Notes under the pieces: generated by a model
Told to the model about the DNA's origin: nothing
Database searches by the model: none
The model's input: only the letters and a program-made list of their open reading frames with translations
NCBI GenBank assembly: GCA_945907085.1
Contig: CAMDSS010000127.1
Span: 1-5,931, forward strand
Length of the DNA: 5,931 nt
Source: Cyanobium sp. NIES-981
Lineage (GTDB): Bacteria; Cyanobacteriota; Cyanobacteriia; PCC-6307; Cyanobiaceae
Direction of reading: 5' to 3'
Position numbers and translations under genes: made by a program
In this document: in pieces, positions 1 through 5,092 of the stretch
Numbering within the stretch: position 1 is the first letter of the stretch
Layout: each line of letters opens with the position of its first letter

Positions 1-1
1 A

Positions 2-643
2 GACAGTGCTGAACTGCGCCAGGCCCTGGCGGAGATGGTCCGGGATTCCAGCAACGACGCCACCGGTTTTGTGGTGGATCTGCTCAGCGGCACCACCAGC
101 GGCCCAGCGTTGCCGGAGCGGGCCATGGCCGATTGGGTGGCCCAACGGCAGCTGGTGAATGGCTGGCTGAGCCAATGGGCCTGGCCTGAGCTGGAGGGCG
201 CCAATGTCTGCCAAAAAACCTGGGGCGATGGCCCCTTTGGCCGGGAGCGAGCCTTTTATGGCGCGGCGATGGAGAACCGCAACCGGCTGAGCACCGATCT
301 CACGGCCCGCCTGCTCCAGGCCCTGATGGCATCGGCCCTGATCTCGCCCCCGGCCTGTGCCCGCATGCGGGCCTTGCTCGAGCGCAGTTTGGAGATTGAG
401 GCCCGGTCGGCCGATCCTGACAACCAGGTGGATGGTTTTTTAGGGGAAGGTCTGCCCGTGGGCAGCAGGCTCTGGAGCAAGGCTGGCTGGATGAGCCAGG
501 CTCGCCATGATGCGGCCTACGTGGAAGCCCCAGGGCACAGCCCGTTTTTGCTGGTTGTGTTCAGCGAGGGCCCCCGTTGCGCCAAAGACCCTGGGCTTTT
601 GCCAGAGATCGCCACGCGCCTAGCCCAAGCCTCTCGCTCCTAA
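2..643 (+). CDS. Class A beta-lactamase-like serine hydrolase, 3' part
   Basis: This is the C-terminal 213 residues of a protein whose beginning lies left of the window; the frame is open from base 2 and ends at TAA 641-643. It resembles the serine beta-lactamase/D-Ala-D-Ala peptidase fold (class A-like, Pfam beta-lactamase2 type). The fragment opens with a helix leading to D-S-S-N-D-A-T (residues 15-21), which fits the family's S-D-N loop with Ser in the Asp place. W-S-K-A-G-W (158-163) fits the K-[TS]-G strand with Ala in the middle place, followed by a hydrophobic C-terminal strand and helix. The nucleophile motif S-x-x-K would be upstream and cannot be checked. I see no clear E-x-x-L-N omega loop, so true beta-lactamase activity is doubtful; a peptidoglycan-related or other hydrolase role is as likely. 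An internal ATG at 35 falls inside a conserved helix and is not the start. Confidence 0.75.
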   Translation, partial: DSAELRQALAEMVRDSSNDATGFVVDLLSGTTSGPALPERAMADWVAQRQLVNGWLSQWAWPELEGANVCQKTWGDGPFGRERAFYGAAMENRNRLSTDLTARLLQALMASALISPPACARMRALLERSLEIEARSADPDNQVDGFLGEGLPVGSRLWSKAGWMSQARHDAAYVEAPGHSPFLLVVFSEGPRCAKDPGLLPEIATRLAQASRS

Positions 644-665
644 GGGCGTCTGGAGCCTTCAGAAG

Positions 666-684
666 CCGATTGCAAGGCAATCGG
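666..684. terminator. Hairpin between convergent serine hydrolase and tRNA-Ser genes
   Basis: A perfect 8-bp stem, CCGATTGC (666-673) and GCAATCGG (677-684), encloses a 3-nt loop. It lies 22 bp after the stop of the plus-strand hydrolase gene and 19 bp past the 3' end of the minus-strand tRNA gene, so it could end transcripts from both sides. Neither strand has a proper U tract (the minus strand continues CTTCT), so intrinsic termination would be weak. An RNase-processing or 3'-end-protecting hairpin is the alternative. Confidence 0.4.
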
Positions 685-703
685 GTAGGAAACGGATTGG
701 GAA

Positions 704-792
704 CGGAGAGGGAGGGATTCGAACCCTCGACAGAAGTTGCCTCCTGTAACTCCTTAGCAGGGAGCCGCTTTCAACCACTCAGCCACCTCTCC
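704..792 (-). tRNA. tRNA-Ser(GCU)
   Basis: Read on the minus strand the sequence folds as a complete 89-nt class II tRNA. The acceptor stem GGAGAGG (792-786) pairs with CCTCTCC next to discriminator base G (704). The D arm carries GGTTGAAAGC. The anticodon stem CTCC/GGAG closes the loop CTGCTAA, giving anticodon GCU, which reads serine codons AGC and AGU. The long variable arm typical of tRNA-Ser is a 7-bp stem, ACAGGAG with CTTCTGT (one G-U pair), capped by GCAA. The T arm is GAGGG-TTCGAAT-CCCTC. CCA is not encoded (the next bases read TTC), so the CCA end must be added by tRNA nucleotidyltransferase. Only 19 bp separate its 5' end from the stop of alr, leaving no room for a promoter of its own in that gap. 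Confidence 0.97.
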
Positions 793-811
793 AGGGGGCA
801 GAACGAGCTTA

Positions 812-2023
812 TCAGTGCGCCCCGGGCGATTCGTCGTCGGCGTGGAGCCTGGGCAGCCTGTGCTTGAAACCGCAGAGGATTTCCCAGGGGATGGTTTGGC
901 AGCGTTCGCTCCAGTGGCCTGGGGTGATTTCGTCGTCTCCGTTAGGGCCGAGCAGGGTCACCACCGAGCCCAGTTCGAGGCTGGAACAGTCGGTGGCATC
1001 CAGCACGAGTTGGTCCATGGTGATCGCCCCCACCTGGGGTAGGCGTTGGCCGTTGAACAGCACCTCCATCTGGTTGGAGAGCTGGCGGGGCACGCCATCG
1101 GCGTAGCCGATGCCAAGTACGGCAAGGCGACTGGGCCGTTTTGTGCGGAAGCTGTGGCCATAGCTCACCCCCACCCCTGCAGGGACATCCCGGATCAGGC
1201 TGACCCTGGCCAGGAGGCGCATGGCGCTCTGTAGGGGGGTGACCCCTTGGAGATGGGCTGCCGGGCAATGGCCGTAGAGGGCCAGGCCCACCCGAACCAT
1301 GTCGTAGTGCAGTTGGGGGCTGCGCAGGGCGCCGGCGGAGTTGGCCAGGTGCCGGCAGCCCGGGGCCAGCTTTTGCTGCTCCAGGGCTTGCAGGACGCGG
1401 TCAAAGCGGTCTTGCTGTTGGGCGGTCAGGCCATCGTCGGCATGGGGGGGCGCATCGGCGCAGGCCAGGTGGGAGTACACCCCTGCCAGGTGCACCGCAT
1501 CGAGCTCCCGAATGGCGGCTACCAGTCTGGGGCCGTCCTGCCAATCGGCCCCGAGGCGGGCCATGCCCGTATCGAGTTTGAGCTGGAGGGCGAAAGGGCG
1601 ACCGCTGCCGCTGGCGAGGTTTTGGCAGAGCAGGGCCTCGCGCATGCCGCTAATGGTGGGCATCAGCTCCCAGGCCAGGCAGCTGCGCAGCTCTTCGGCG
1701 GTGGTGAGGTTGCCCAGCACCAGGATGGGGGCCTGAATCCCGGCCTGGCGGAGCTCGAGGCCCTCGGCCAGGGTGGCAACGCCAAAACAGCTGGCACCGC
1801 CAGCTTGGGCGGCCTTGGCGATGGGCACGGCGCCATGGCCGTAGCCATCGGCCTTGACCACCGCCATCAGGTTGGTGGTGGGTTCAAGGCACCGCCTGAG
1901 GCTGCGGGCATTGGCCGTAATGGCCCCCGGATCGACATCCACCCAGGCCCGTTGGCGCGCAAGTCCTTCGGCGGCGGCAAAAGCCTGGGGCTGAAACGGT
2001 GGCGTGGTGGCCTGCGTCACCAA
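812..2023 (-). CDS. alr: Alanine racemase
   Basis: This PLP enzyme interconverts L- and D-alanine in the cytoplasm, supplying D-Ala for peptidoglycan. It is 403 residues long, slightly above the usual 360-390. A-V-V-K-A-D-G-Y-G-H-G (54-64) holds the PLP lysine K57. K149 before D-T-G-M-A-R-L-G matches the carbamylated lysine of the Geobacillus enzyme, and R156 its Arg136. H-L-A-N-S-A-G (225-231) is phosphate binding, and R244 in M-V-R-V-G contacts the pyridine ring. The catalytic tyrosine is Y288 in V-S-Y-G-H. G-I-G-Y-A-D-G (304-310) and T-M-D-Q (335-338) line the active-site entrance. Near the C-terminus I-P-W-E-I-L-C has Trp380 where the Geobacillus enzyme has Tyr354. There is no ATG start: an in-frame stop at 2042-2044 limits the choice to TTG at 2023, GTG at 2020 or a later rare start. 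GTG is nearly as likely as the TTG given. The stop is a tandem TGA-TAA. It is divergent from the HNH gene, with tRNA-Ser just downstream. Confidence 0.96.
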   Translation of the reverse strand: MVTQATTPPFQPQAFAAAEGLARQRAWVDVDPGAITANARSLRRCLEPTTNLMAVVKADGYGHGAVPIAKAAQAGGASCFGVATLAEGLELRQAGIQAPILVLGNLTTAEELRSCLAWELMPTISGMREALLCQNLASGSGRPFALQLKLDTGMARLGADWQDGPRLVAAIRELDAVHLAGVYSHLACADAPPHADDGLTAQQQDRFDRVLQALEQQKLAPGCRHLANSAGALRSPQLHYDMVRVGLALYGHCPAAHLQGVTPLQSAMRLLARVSLIRDVPAGVGVSYGHSFRTKRPSRLAVLGIGYADGVPRQLSNQMEVLFNGQRLPQVGAITMDQLVLDATDCSSLELGSVVTLLGPNGDDEITPGHWSERCQTIPWEILCGFKHRLPRLHADDESPGAH

Positions 2024-2070
2024 AACAAACCAAGATCCCGCCTAGCATGACGCTTACTACGGGTTCTGGC
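2024..2070. promoter_or_regulatory. 47-bp divergent intergenic region between alr and the HNH gene
   Basis: Both genes start away from this short gap, so their promoters must sit in it or reach into the opposite coding sequence. TAGCAT (2043-2048) is a possible -10 box for the HNH gene, placing transcription start roughly 15 nt before its ATG at 2071, but I see no good -35 at the right distance. For alr, TAGTAA on the minus strand (2055-2060) is a candidate -10. Neither is more than a weak match; the promoter role is inferred mainly from gene orientation. Confidence 0.35.
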
Positions 2071-2571
2071 ATGAGCCACGTTCTCGTTCTGAATGCCTCC
2101 TACGAGCCGCTGAATATCACCTCCTGGCGGCGCGCCATGGTGATGTTGCTGAAGGGGAAGGCGGAAGGTCTCGAACATGACCCAACCCACGTGCTTCGGG
2201 AGAATTATCTCCTGCCCACGGTCATTCGTTTGCGTCAGTTTGTACGGGTGCCCTACCGACAGCTCCCCCTCACCCGGCGCAACCTGTTCCAGCGGGATGG
2301 CCATCGCTGCCAGTATTGCGGCTACGGCGGCAGTCAGCTGTCCGTCGACCATGTGATGCCCCGCAGTCGTGGCGGTGGCGACACCTGGGACAACGTCACA
2401 ACGGCTTGTTTGCCCTGCAACGTGCGCAAGGGAAACCGCACCCCCCGGGAAGCGGGCATGGCCTTGGCCCGTCAACCCCATCGGCCCTTCAGTGGCCTCA
2501 TTTTCGAAGCGAACCGCCAGATCCACGCGGGCCGCAATTTGGAATGGGCCAAATACGTGATCGGCACCTAG
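2071..2571 (+). CDS. HNH endonuclease family protein
   Basis: This is a stand-alone HNH nuclease of 166 residues, a single-domain protein widely conserved in cyanobacteria and other bacteria, whose biological role I do not know. The N-terminus V-L-V-L-N-A-S-Y-E-P-L-N-I (4-16) and W-R-R-A-M (19-23) are the usual opening of this family. The zinc-binding HNH core follows: C-Q-Y-C (80-83), S-V-D-H (91-94) with the catalytic histidine H94, P-R-S-R-G-G-G (97-103), W-D-N (106-108), then C-L-P-C-N (113-117) and K-G-N-R-T-P (120-125). All four cysteines and the His/Asn residues are intact, so it should be active. ATG 2071 was chosen because it puts the conserved motif at residue 4; ATG 2047 would add 8 residues, and the open frame from 1999 would overlap alr. 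No Shine-Dalgarno site is evident. Nothing next to it suggests a restriction or homing element. Its TAG stop interlocks with the prfA stop. Confidence 0.92.
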   Translation: MSHVLVLNASYEPLNITSWRRAMVMLLKGKAEGLEHDPTHVLRENYLLPTVIRLRQFVRVPYRQLPLTRRNLFQRDGHRCQYCGYGGSQLSVDHVMPRSRGGGDTWDNVTTACLPCNVRKGNRTPREAGMALARQPHRPFSGLIFEANRQIHAGRNLEWAKYVIGT

Positions 2572-3665
2572 CTGGCGATCTCCTTGGCGAGCTCCTCGAG
2601 CTGGCGGCTTTGATCGGCGGCAATGCAGGCGCCAATCACATCCTGGAGCTGGCCATTGAGCACGGGCTCGAGCGAGAAGTTCTTGCCCAAGCGATGGTCG
2701 GTGGTGCGGCTGTCTTTGTAGTTGTAGGTGCGGATTTTCTCGCTGCGATCGCCGCTGCCCACCTGGGCCAGCCTGACGGAGCGTTCCTGGGCATTGGCTT
2801 CCGCCAGTTTGCGTTCGTAGAGCTTGGCCCGCAGGATTTCCATGGCCCGCTCCCGGTTCTGGAGCTGGGAGCGTTCTTGGGTGCAAAACACCCGAATCCC
2901 CGTGGGCTTGTGGATCAGGTCCACAGCGGTTTCCACCTTGTTCACGTTCTGGCCACCGGCACCGCCGGAGCGGGCGGTGCTCATTTCGATTTCGGTGGGA
3001 TCAATCTGCACTTCCACCGGATCGGCCTCCGGCATCACGGCCACCGTTGCCGTGGAGGTGTGCACCCGGCCCTGGGATTCGGTGGCCGGTACTCGCTGCA
3101 CCCGATGCACCCCGGCTTCGAACTTGAGCTGGCTGAACACGCTTTCGCCCTTGATGGCCAAAATTAATTCCTTGTAACCCCCCAGTTCGGCCTCAGAAGC
3201 ACTCACCGGCTCCACCTTCCAGCCAATGGTTTGGGCATAGCGCTCATACATCCGGGCCAGATCGCCCGCCCAGATGGCCGCTTCATCGCCGCCAGCGCCG
3301 GCGCGGATTTCGAGCATCACACTGCGCTCATCGCGGGGATCCCTGGGCAGGAGGGCCACGGTGAGCTTCTGGCGTAGGGCTCCGATGGCCTCGGCGAGGC
3401 TCGCCAGCTCCTCATTGGCGAGCTCTTCCATGGCTGGATCGCCCCGGTGCTCCTTGAGCAGGGCCCGGGCTTCGCTTTCTTCCTGTTCCAGCTTTTGCAG
3501 TTGCTGGTGGTTAACCACCAAGGGCTCCAGGCGGGAGCGTTCCCGGGCGATGGTCTGCAATTGGCTGGGATTGGCAGCAACGGCCGGATCGGCAAGCTGC
3601 CGTTCCAGGGTTTCAAAGGTGCGCCGGGCTGTTTCCAGACGATCGTGCAGCAGGGCGAGATCCAT
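2568..3665 (-). CDS. prfA: Peptide chain release factor 1
   Basis: RF1 recognises UAA and UAG in the ribosomal A site and triggers hydrolysis of peptidyl-tRNA. The 365-residue length is normal for the family (about 360). Domain 1 is a charged N-terminal coiled helix region (residues 1-105). I-R-A-G-A-G-G-D-E-A-A (120-130) begins the core. V-P-A-T (192-195) contains the PxT stop-codon motif that marks RF1 rather than RF2 (SPF). S-G-G-A-G-G-Q-N-V-N-K (233-243) has the GGQ of the catalytic loop (237-239). D-H-R-L (323-326) is the conserved C-terminal segment. The start is ATG 3663-3665; a TTG just before it (3668) is in frame but less likely, and no Shine-Dalgarno site precedes either. It is last in the truA-rplM-rpsI-rpmE-prfA cluster but is separated from rpmE by a strong terminator. 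It ends in UAG, which only RF1 reads, and that codon overlaps the convergent HNH stop. Confidence 0.98.
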   Translation of the reverse strand: MDLALLHDRLETARRTFETLERQLADPAVAANPSQLQTIARERSRLEPLVVNHQQLQKLEQEESEARALLKEHRGDPAMEELANEELASLAEAIGALRQKLTVALLPRDPRDERSVMLEIRAGAGGDEAAIWAGDLARMYERYAQTIGWKVEPVSASEAELGGYKELILAIKGESVFSQLKFEAGVHRVQRVPATESQGRVHTSTATVAVMPEADPVEVQIDPTEIEMSTARSGGAGGQNVNKVETAVDLIHKPTGIRVFCTQERSQLQNRERAMEILRAKLYERKLAEANAQERSVRLAQVGSGDRSEKIRTYNYKDSRTTDHRLGKNFSLEPVLNGQLQDVIGACIAADQSRQLEELAKEIAS

Positions 3666-3700
3666 CAAGCGGGTGATTGGGAGTCGTTCAACAGACCTTT

Positions 3701-3757
3701 AAAAAAACAAAAGGCCGGAGACAAAGCAAAAAGCCGGATGCTGGTGAGCACCCGGCC
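3701..3757 (-). terminator. Second, overlapping terminator structure sharing the 5' arm
   Basis: Downstream of the first U run, the minus strand carries CCGGCC (3718-3713) followed by TTTTGTTTTTTT (3712-3701). CCGGCC is complementary to GGCCGG (3757-3752), which includes part of the 5' arm of the first hairpin. The longer fold would compete with the first stem and end in the longer U tract. It could be a backup terminator or one half of an alternating pair. The pairing is visible; its use is inferred. Confidence 0.45.
3728..3756 (-). terminator. Rho-independent terminator after rpmE
   Basis: On the minus strand GCCGGGTGCT (3756-3747) and AGCATCCGGC (3742-3733) form a 10-bp stem (one G-U pair) around the loop CACC, followed directly by TTTTT (3732-3728). 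This is a textbook intrinsic terminator, 39 bp past the rpmE stop and about 60 bp before the prfA start. It should end most transcripts of the ribosomal protein genes and make prfA dependent on readthrough or its own promoter. Confidence 0.9.
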
Positions 3758-3795
3758 ATGGCAATGGGTTGGGCTGGGGAGCGCCCAGGTCCAAT

Positions 3796-4086
3796 TCAAG
3801 CGCTGGCTTCTGCGGGGGCTTCCGGGGAAGCAGCAGCCTGGTCGGCGTCAGCTTTCTTGGGCTCGGCGGCGGGCTCTGCTGTGGCCATGCCGTACTTGCG
3901 CATGAAGCGGTCCACCCGGCCCTCGGTGTCGAGGATTTTTTGGGTACCTGTGTAGAAGGGGTGATTCCCACTCCAAACATCGACGTTGAGTTCGGGGGAG
4001 GTGGAGCCGGTGGTCATGACCACCTCTCCGTTGCAAATCACCTTGGCGTCGGGGTACCAGGTGGGATGGATGTCGGCCTTGGGCAT
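3796..4086 (-). CDS. rpmE: 50S ribosomal protein L31 (bL31), zinc-free type
   Basis: bL31 sits at the central protuberance of the large subunit and helps bridge it to the small subunit head. The core is residues 1-67: M-P-K-A-D-I-H-P (1-8), W-Y-P-D-A-K-V-I-C (10-18), T-S-P-E-L-N-V-D-V-W-S-G-N-H-P-F (29-44), Y-T-G (45-47) and R-V-D-R-F-x-R-K-Y-G (58-66). Of the four zinc cysteines of classical L31 only C18 remains; the second pair reads W-S-G-N instead of C-S-K-C, so this is the C-minus form seen in cyanobacteria and plastids. A 29-residue tail (68-96) rich in Ala (13 of 29), Glu and Pro follows, making the protein 96 residues against about 70 for classical L31; it is probably disordered. The start is ATG 4086 with no clear Shine-Dalgarno site. 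It lies 65 bp downstream of rpsI, most likely on the same transcript, and is followed by a strong terminator. Confidence 0.97.
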   Translation of the reverse strand: MPKADIHPTWYPDAKVICNGEVVMTTGSTSPELNVDVWSGNHPFYTGTQKILDTEGRVDRFMRKYGMATAEPAAEPKKADADQAAASPEAPAEASA

Positions 4087-4151
4087 GGCTAAAGGTGCTG
4101 CGGAACAGCGGCGAAAACAGGACGATGAGCGAAAAAGCGGGACAACCCGAA

Positions 4152-4556
4152 TTAGCGCTTGGAGAACTGGGGTGCTTTACGGGCTTTCTTCAGGCCGTAC
4201 TTCCGACGCTCCTTGGCGCGGGGGTCGCGGCTGAGGTGGCCTTCGGTTTTGAGCGGCTTGCGGTTGTCGGGGGACAGATCGCACAGGGCCCGGGCCGCGC
4301 CTTGCTTGATGGCGTCAGCTTGGCCGGTGAGGCCTCCACCACGCACGTTGACCAGGAGGTCGTACTCGCCAGCCAAACCCAGGGTTTGGAGGGGAGCCTT
4401 GACGGCGGCCAGGTAAACGGGGTTGTAGTTGAGGTAGTTATCGCCAGGGCGACCGTTGATGGTCACGGTGCCGGTACCGGGCACAACGCGGACACGAGCA
4501 ACCGCGGTCTTGCGACGACCAGTGCCCCAATAGACGACTTTGTTGGAAGTGCTCAT
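4152..4556 (-). CDS. rpsI: 30S ribosomal protein S9 (uS9)
   Basis: uS9 is a small-subunit head protein whose C-terminal tail reaches the P-site tRNA. At 134 residues it is of normal length. G-T-G-R-R-K-T-A-V-A-R-V-R (11-23) is the conserved N-terminal signature; G-G-G-L-T-G-Q (73-79) followed by A-x-x-x-G-A-A-R-A-L is the family signature; R-x-x-x-E-R-R-K-Y-G-L-K-K-A-R-K-A-P-Q-F-S-K-R is the basic C-terminus with the invariant final S-K-R. Its ATG (4556-4554) overlaps the TGA of rplM (4555-4553) as ATGA, and no Shine-Dalgarno site is seen just upstream. S9 synthesis therefore probably depends on ribosomes finishing rplM, which would balance L13 and S9 output. The stop is TAA 4154-4152. Confidence 0.99.
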   Translation of the reverse strand: MSTSNKVVYWGTGRRKTAVARVRVVPGTGTVTINGRPGDNYLNYNPVYLAAVKAPLQTLGLAGEYDLLVNVRGGGLTGQADAIKQGAARALCDLSPDNRKPLKTEGHLSRDPRAKERRKYGLKKARKAPQFSKR

Positions 4557-5005
4557 TTGACGGCAGTGGCGGGATCGAGGGCGAGAACCTGGGGCTGCTG
4601 GGCGCCGTGGGGATGCTCAGCGCCTTTGTAGACCTTCAACTTGCGGAACAGTTGGCGGCCGAGGGCGTTGTGGGGAAGCATGCCTTTGATGGCCTTTTCC
4701 ACAATCCGCTCGGGCAGGCGGGCCTGCAGGTGCTCGAAGGTTTCGGTCTTCATGCCGCCGGGGCGACCGGAGTGACGGCGGTACACCTTTTGGGTGTCCT
4801 TGTTGCCACTCACCCGCACCTTGTCGGCGTTGATGATGACAACGAAATCACCGGTGTCGAGGTGGGGGGTGTAGCAGGGCTTGTTTTTGCCGCGCAGCAC
4901 CTGGGCTACTTCGCTCGCCAGGCGACCGAGGGTTTGATTCTCAGCGTCCACCAGATACCACTGGCGTTCGAGGGAATCGATAGAGGGCGGGAGGGTCTTG
5001 TTCAT
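4553..5005 (-). CDS. rplM: 50S ribosomal protein L13 (uL13)
   Basis: uL13 is an early-assembly large-subunit protein that binds 23S rRNA. It is 150 residues long (E. coli 142). W-Y-L-V-D-A-E-N-Q-T-L-G-R-L-A-S (16-31) is the conserved opening. G-D-F-V-V-I-I-N-A-D-K-V (52-63) is the core strand. Y-R-R-H-S-G-R-P-G-G-M-K (74-85) and V-E-K-A-I-K-G-M-L-P-H-N-A-L-G-R (102-117) are the RNA-contacting family signatures, followed by L-K-V-Y-K-G-A-E-H-P-H. The start is ATG 5005; a short AGG in the palindrome just before it could act as a weak Shine-Dalgarno site. The gene overlaps rpsI by 4 nt, the classical rplM-rpsI pair. In E. coli L13 represses translation of its own rplM-rpsI mRNA; the structured leader here would fit something similar, but that is inference. 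Confidence 0.99.
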   Translation of the reverse strand: MNKTLPPSIDSLERQWYLVDAENQTLGRLASEVAQVLRGKNKPCYTPHLDTGDFVVIINADKVRVSGNKDTQKVYRRHSGRPGGMKTETFEHLQARLPERIVEKAIKGMLPHNALGRQLFRKLKVYKGAEHPHGAQQPQVLALDPATAVK

Positions 5006-5008
5006 GTC

Positions 5009-5049
5009 GCCTGATCAGGCACCGGCAGGCCGGATGGGAGAGGCCCATC
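5009..5049 (-). promoter_or_regulatory. rplM leader with three adjacent inverted repeats
   Basis: Immediately before the rplM start lie GATGGG/CCCATC with a 5-nt spacer (5033-5049), CCGGC/GCCGG with a 2-nt spacer (5022-5033) and the perfect 12-bp palindrome GCCTGATCAGGC (5009-5020), which ends 3 nt before the ATG. The last contains the only AGG that could pair with 16S rRNA. Folding of this leader could hide the ribosome binding region; alternatively the palindrome could be a protein binding site. The symmetry is seen, the function inferred. Confidence 0.4.
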
Positions 5050-5092
5050 GCAGCGGATGGGGCAGTACTAGCGACCTTAATGGTTGGCCTGT

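Noticed and set aside
704..792. tRNA-Ser as an integration (att) site
   Set aside because: No integrase, no repeated tRNA 3' fragment and no phage-like genes are in the window; the flanks are ordinary housekeeping genes.
577..867. 96-codon plus-strand open frame across the tRNA region
   Set aside because: It contains the peptide typical of a mistranslated antisense tRNA-Ser and runs across the end of the hydrolase gene, the tRNA and the end of alr; it is an artefact.
1247..2050. 267-codon plus-strand open frame opposite alr
   Set aside because: It lies wholly antisense to the well-supported alr gene; Gly/Ala/Gln-rich composition and no recognisable domain fit a GC-rich shadow frame.
1999..2070. 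Longer N-terminus for the HNH protein (24 extra residues)
   Set aside because: It would overlap the 5' end of alr, and the added residues do not belong to the conserved family opening, which starts right after ATG 2071.
2590..2602. Inverted repeat AGCTC-CTC-GAGCT near the prfA 3' end as a terminator
   Set aside because: Only 5 bp with a 3-nt loop, no T run on either strand, and fully inside prfA codons for a Glu/Leu-rich helix.
2745..2752. HIP1 octamer GCGATCGC
   Set aside because: A single copy in 5.9 kb, inside prfA, does not show the enrichment typical of HIP1-rich cyanobacteria, so it is not annotated as a repeat element.
2017..2886. 289-codon minus-strand frame spanning the HNH gene and the end of prfA
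   Set aside because: It is out of frame with prfA and antisense to the HNH gene, both of which have clear family motifs; composition is shadow-like.
2316..3167. 283-codon plus-strand frame over the HNH and prfA genes
   Set aside because: It is a shifted frame of the HNH gene continuing antisense to prfA, without any domain.
4095..4631. 178-codon plus-strand frame opposite rpsI
   Set aside because: Antisense to a ribosomal protein gene with all its signatures; no support as a gene.
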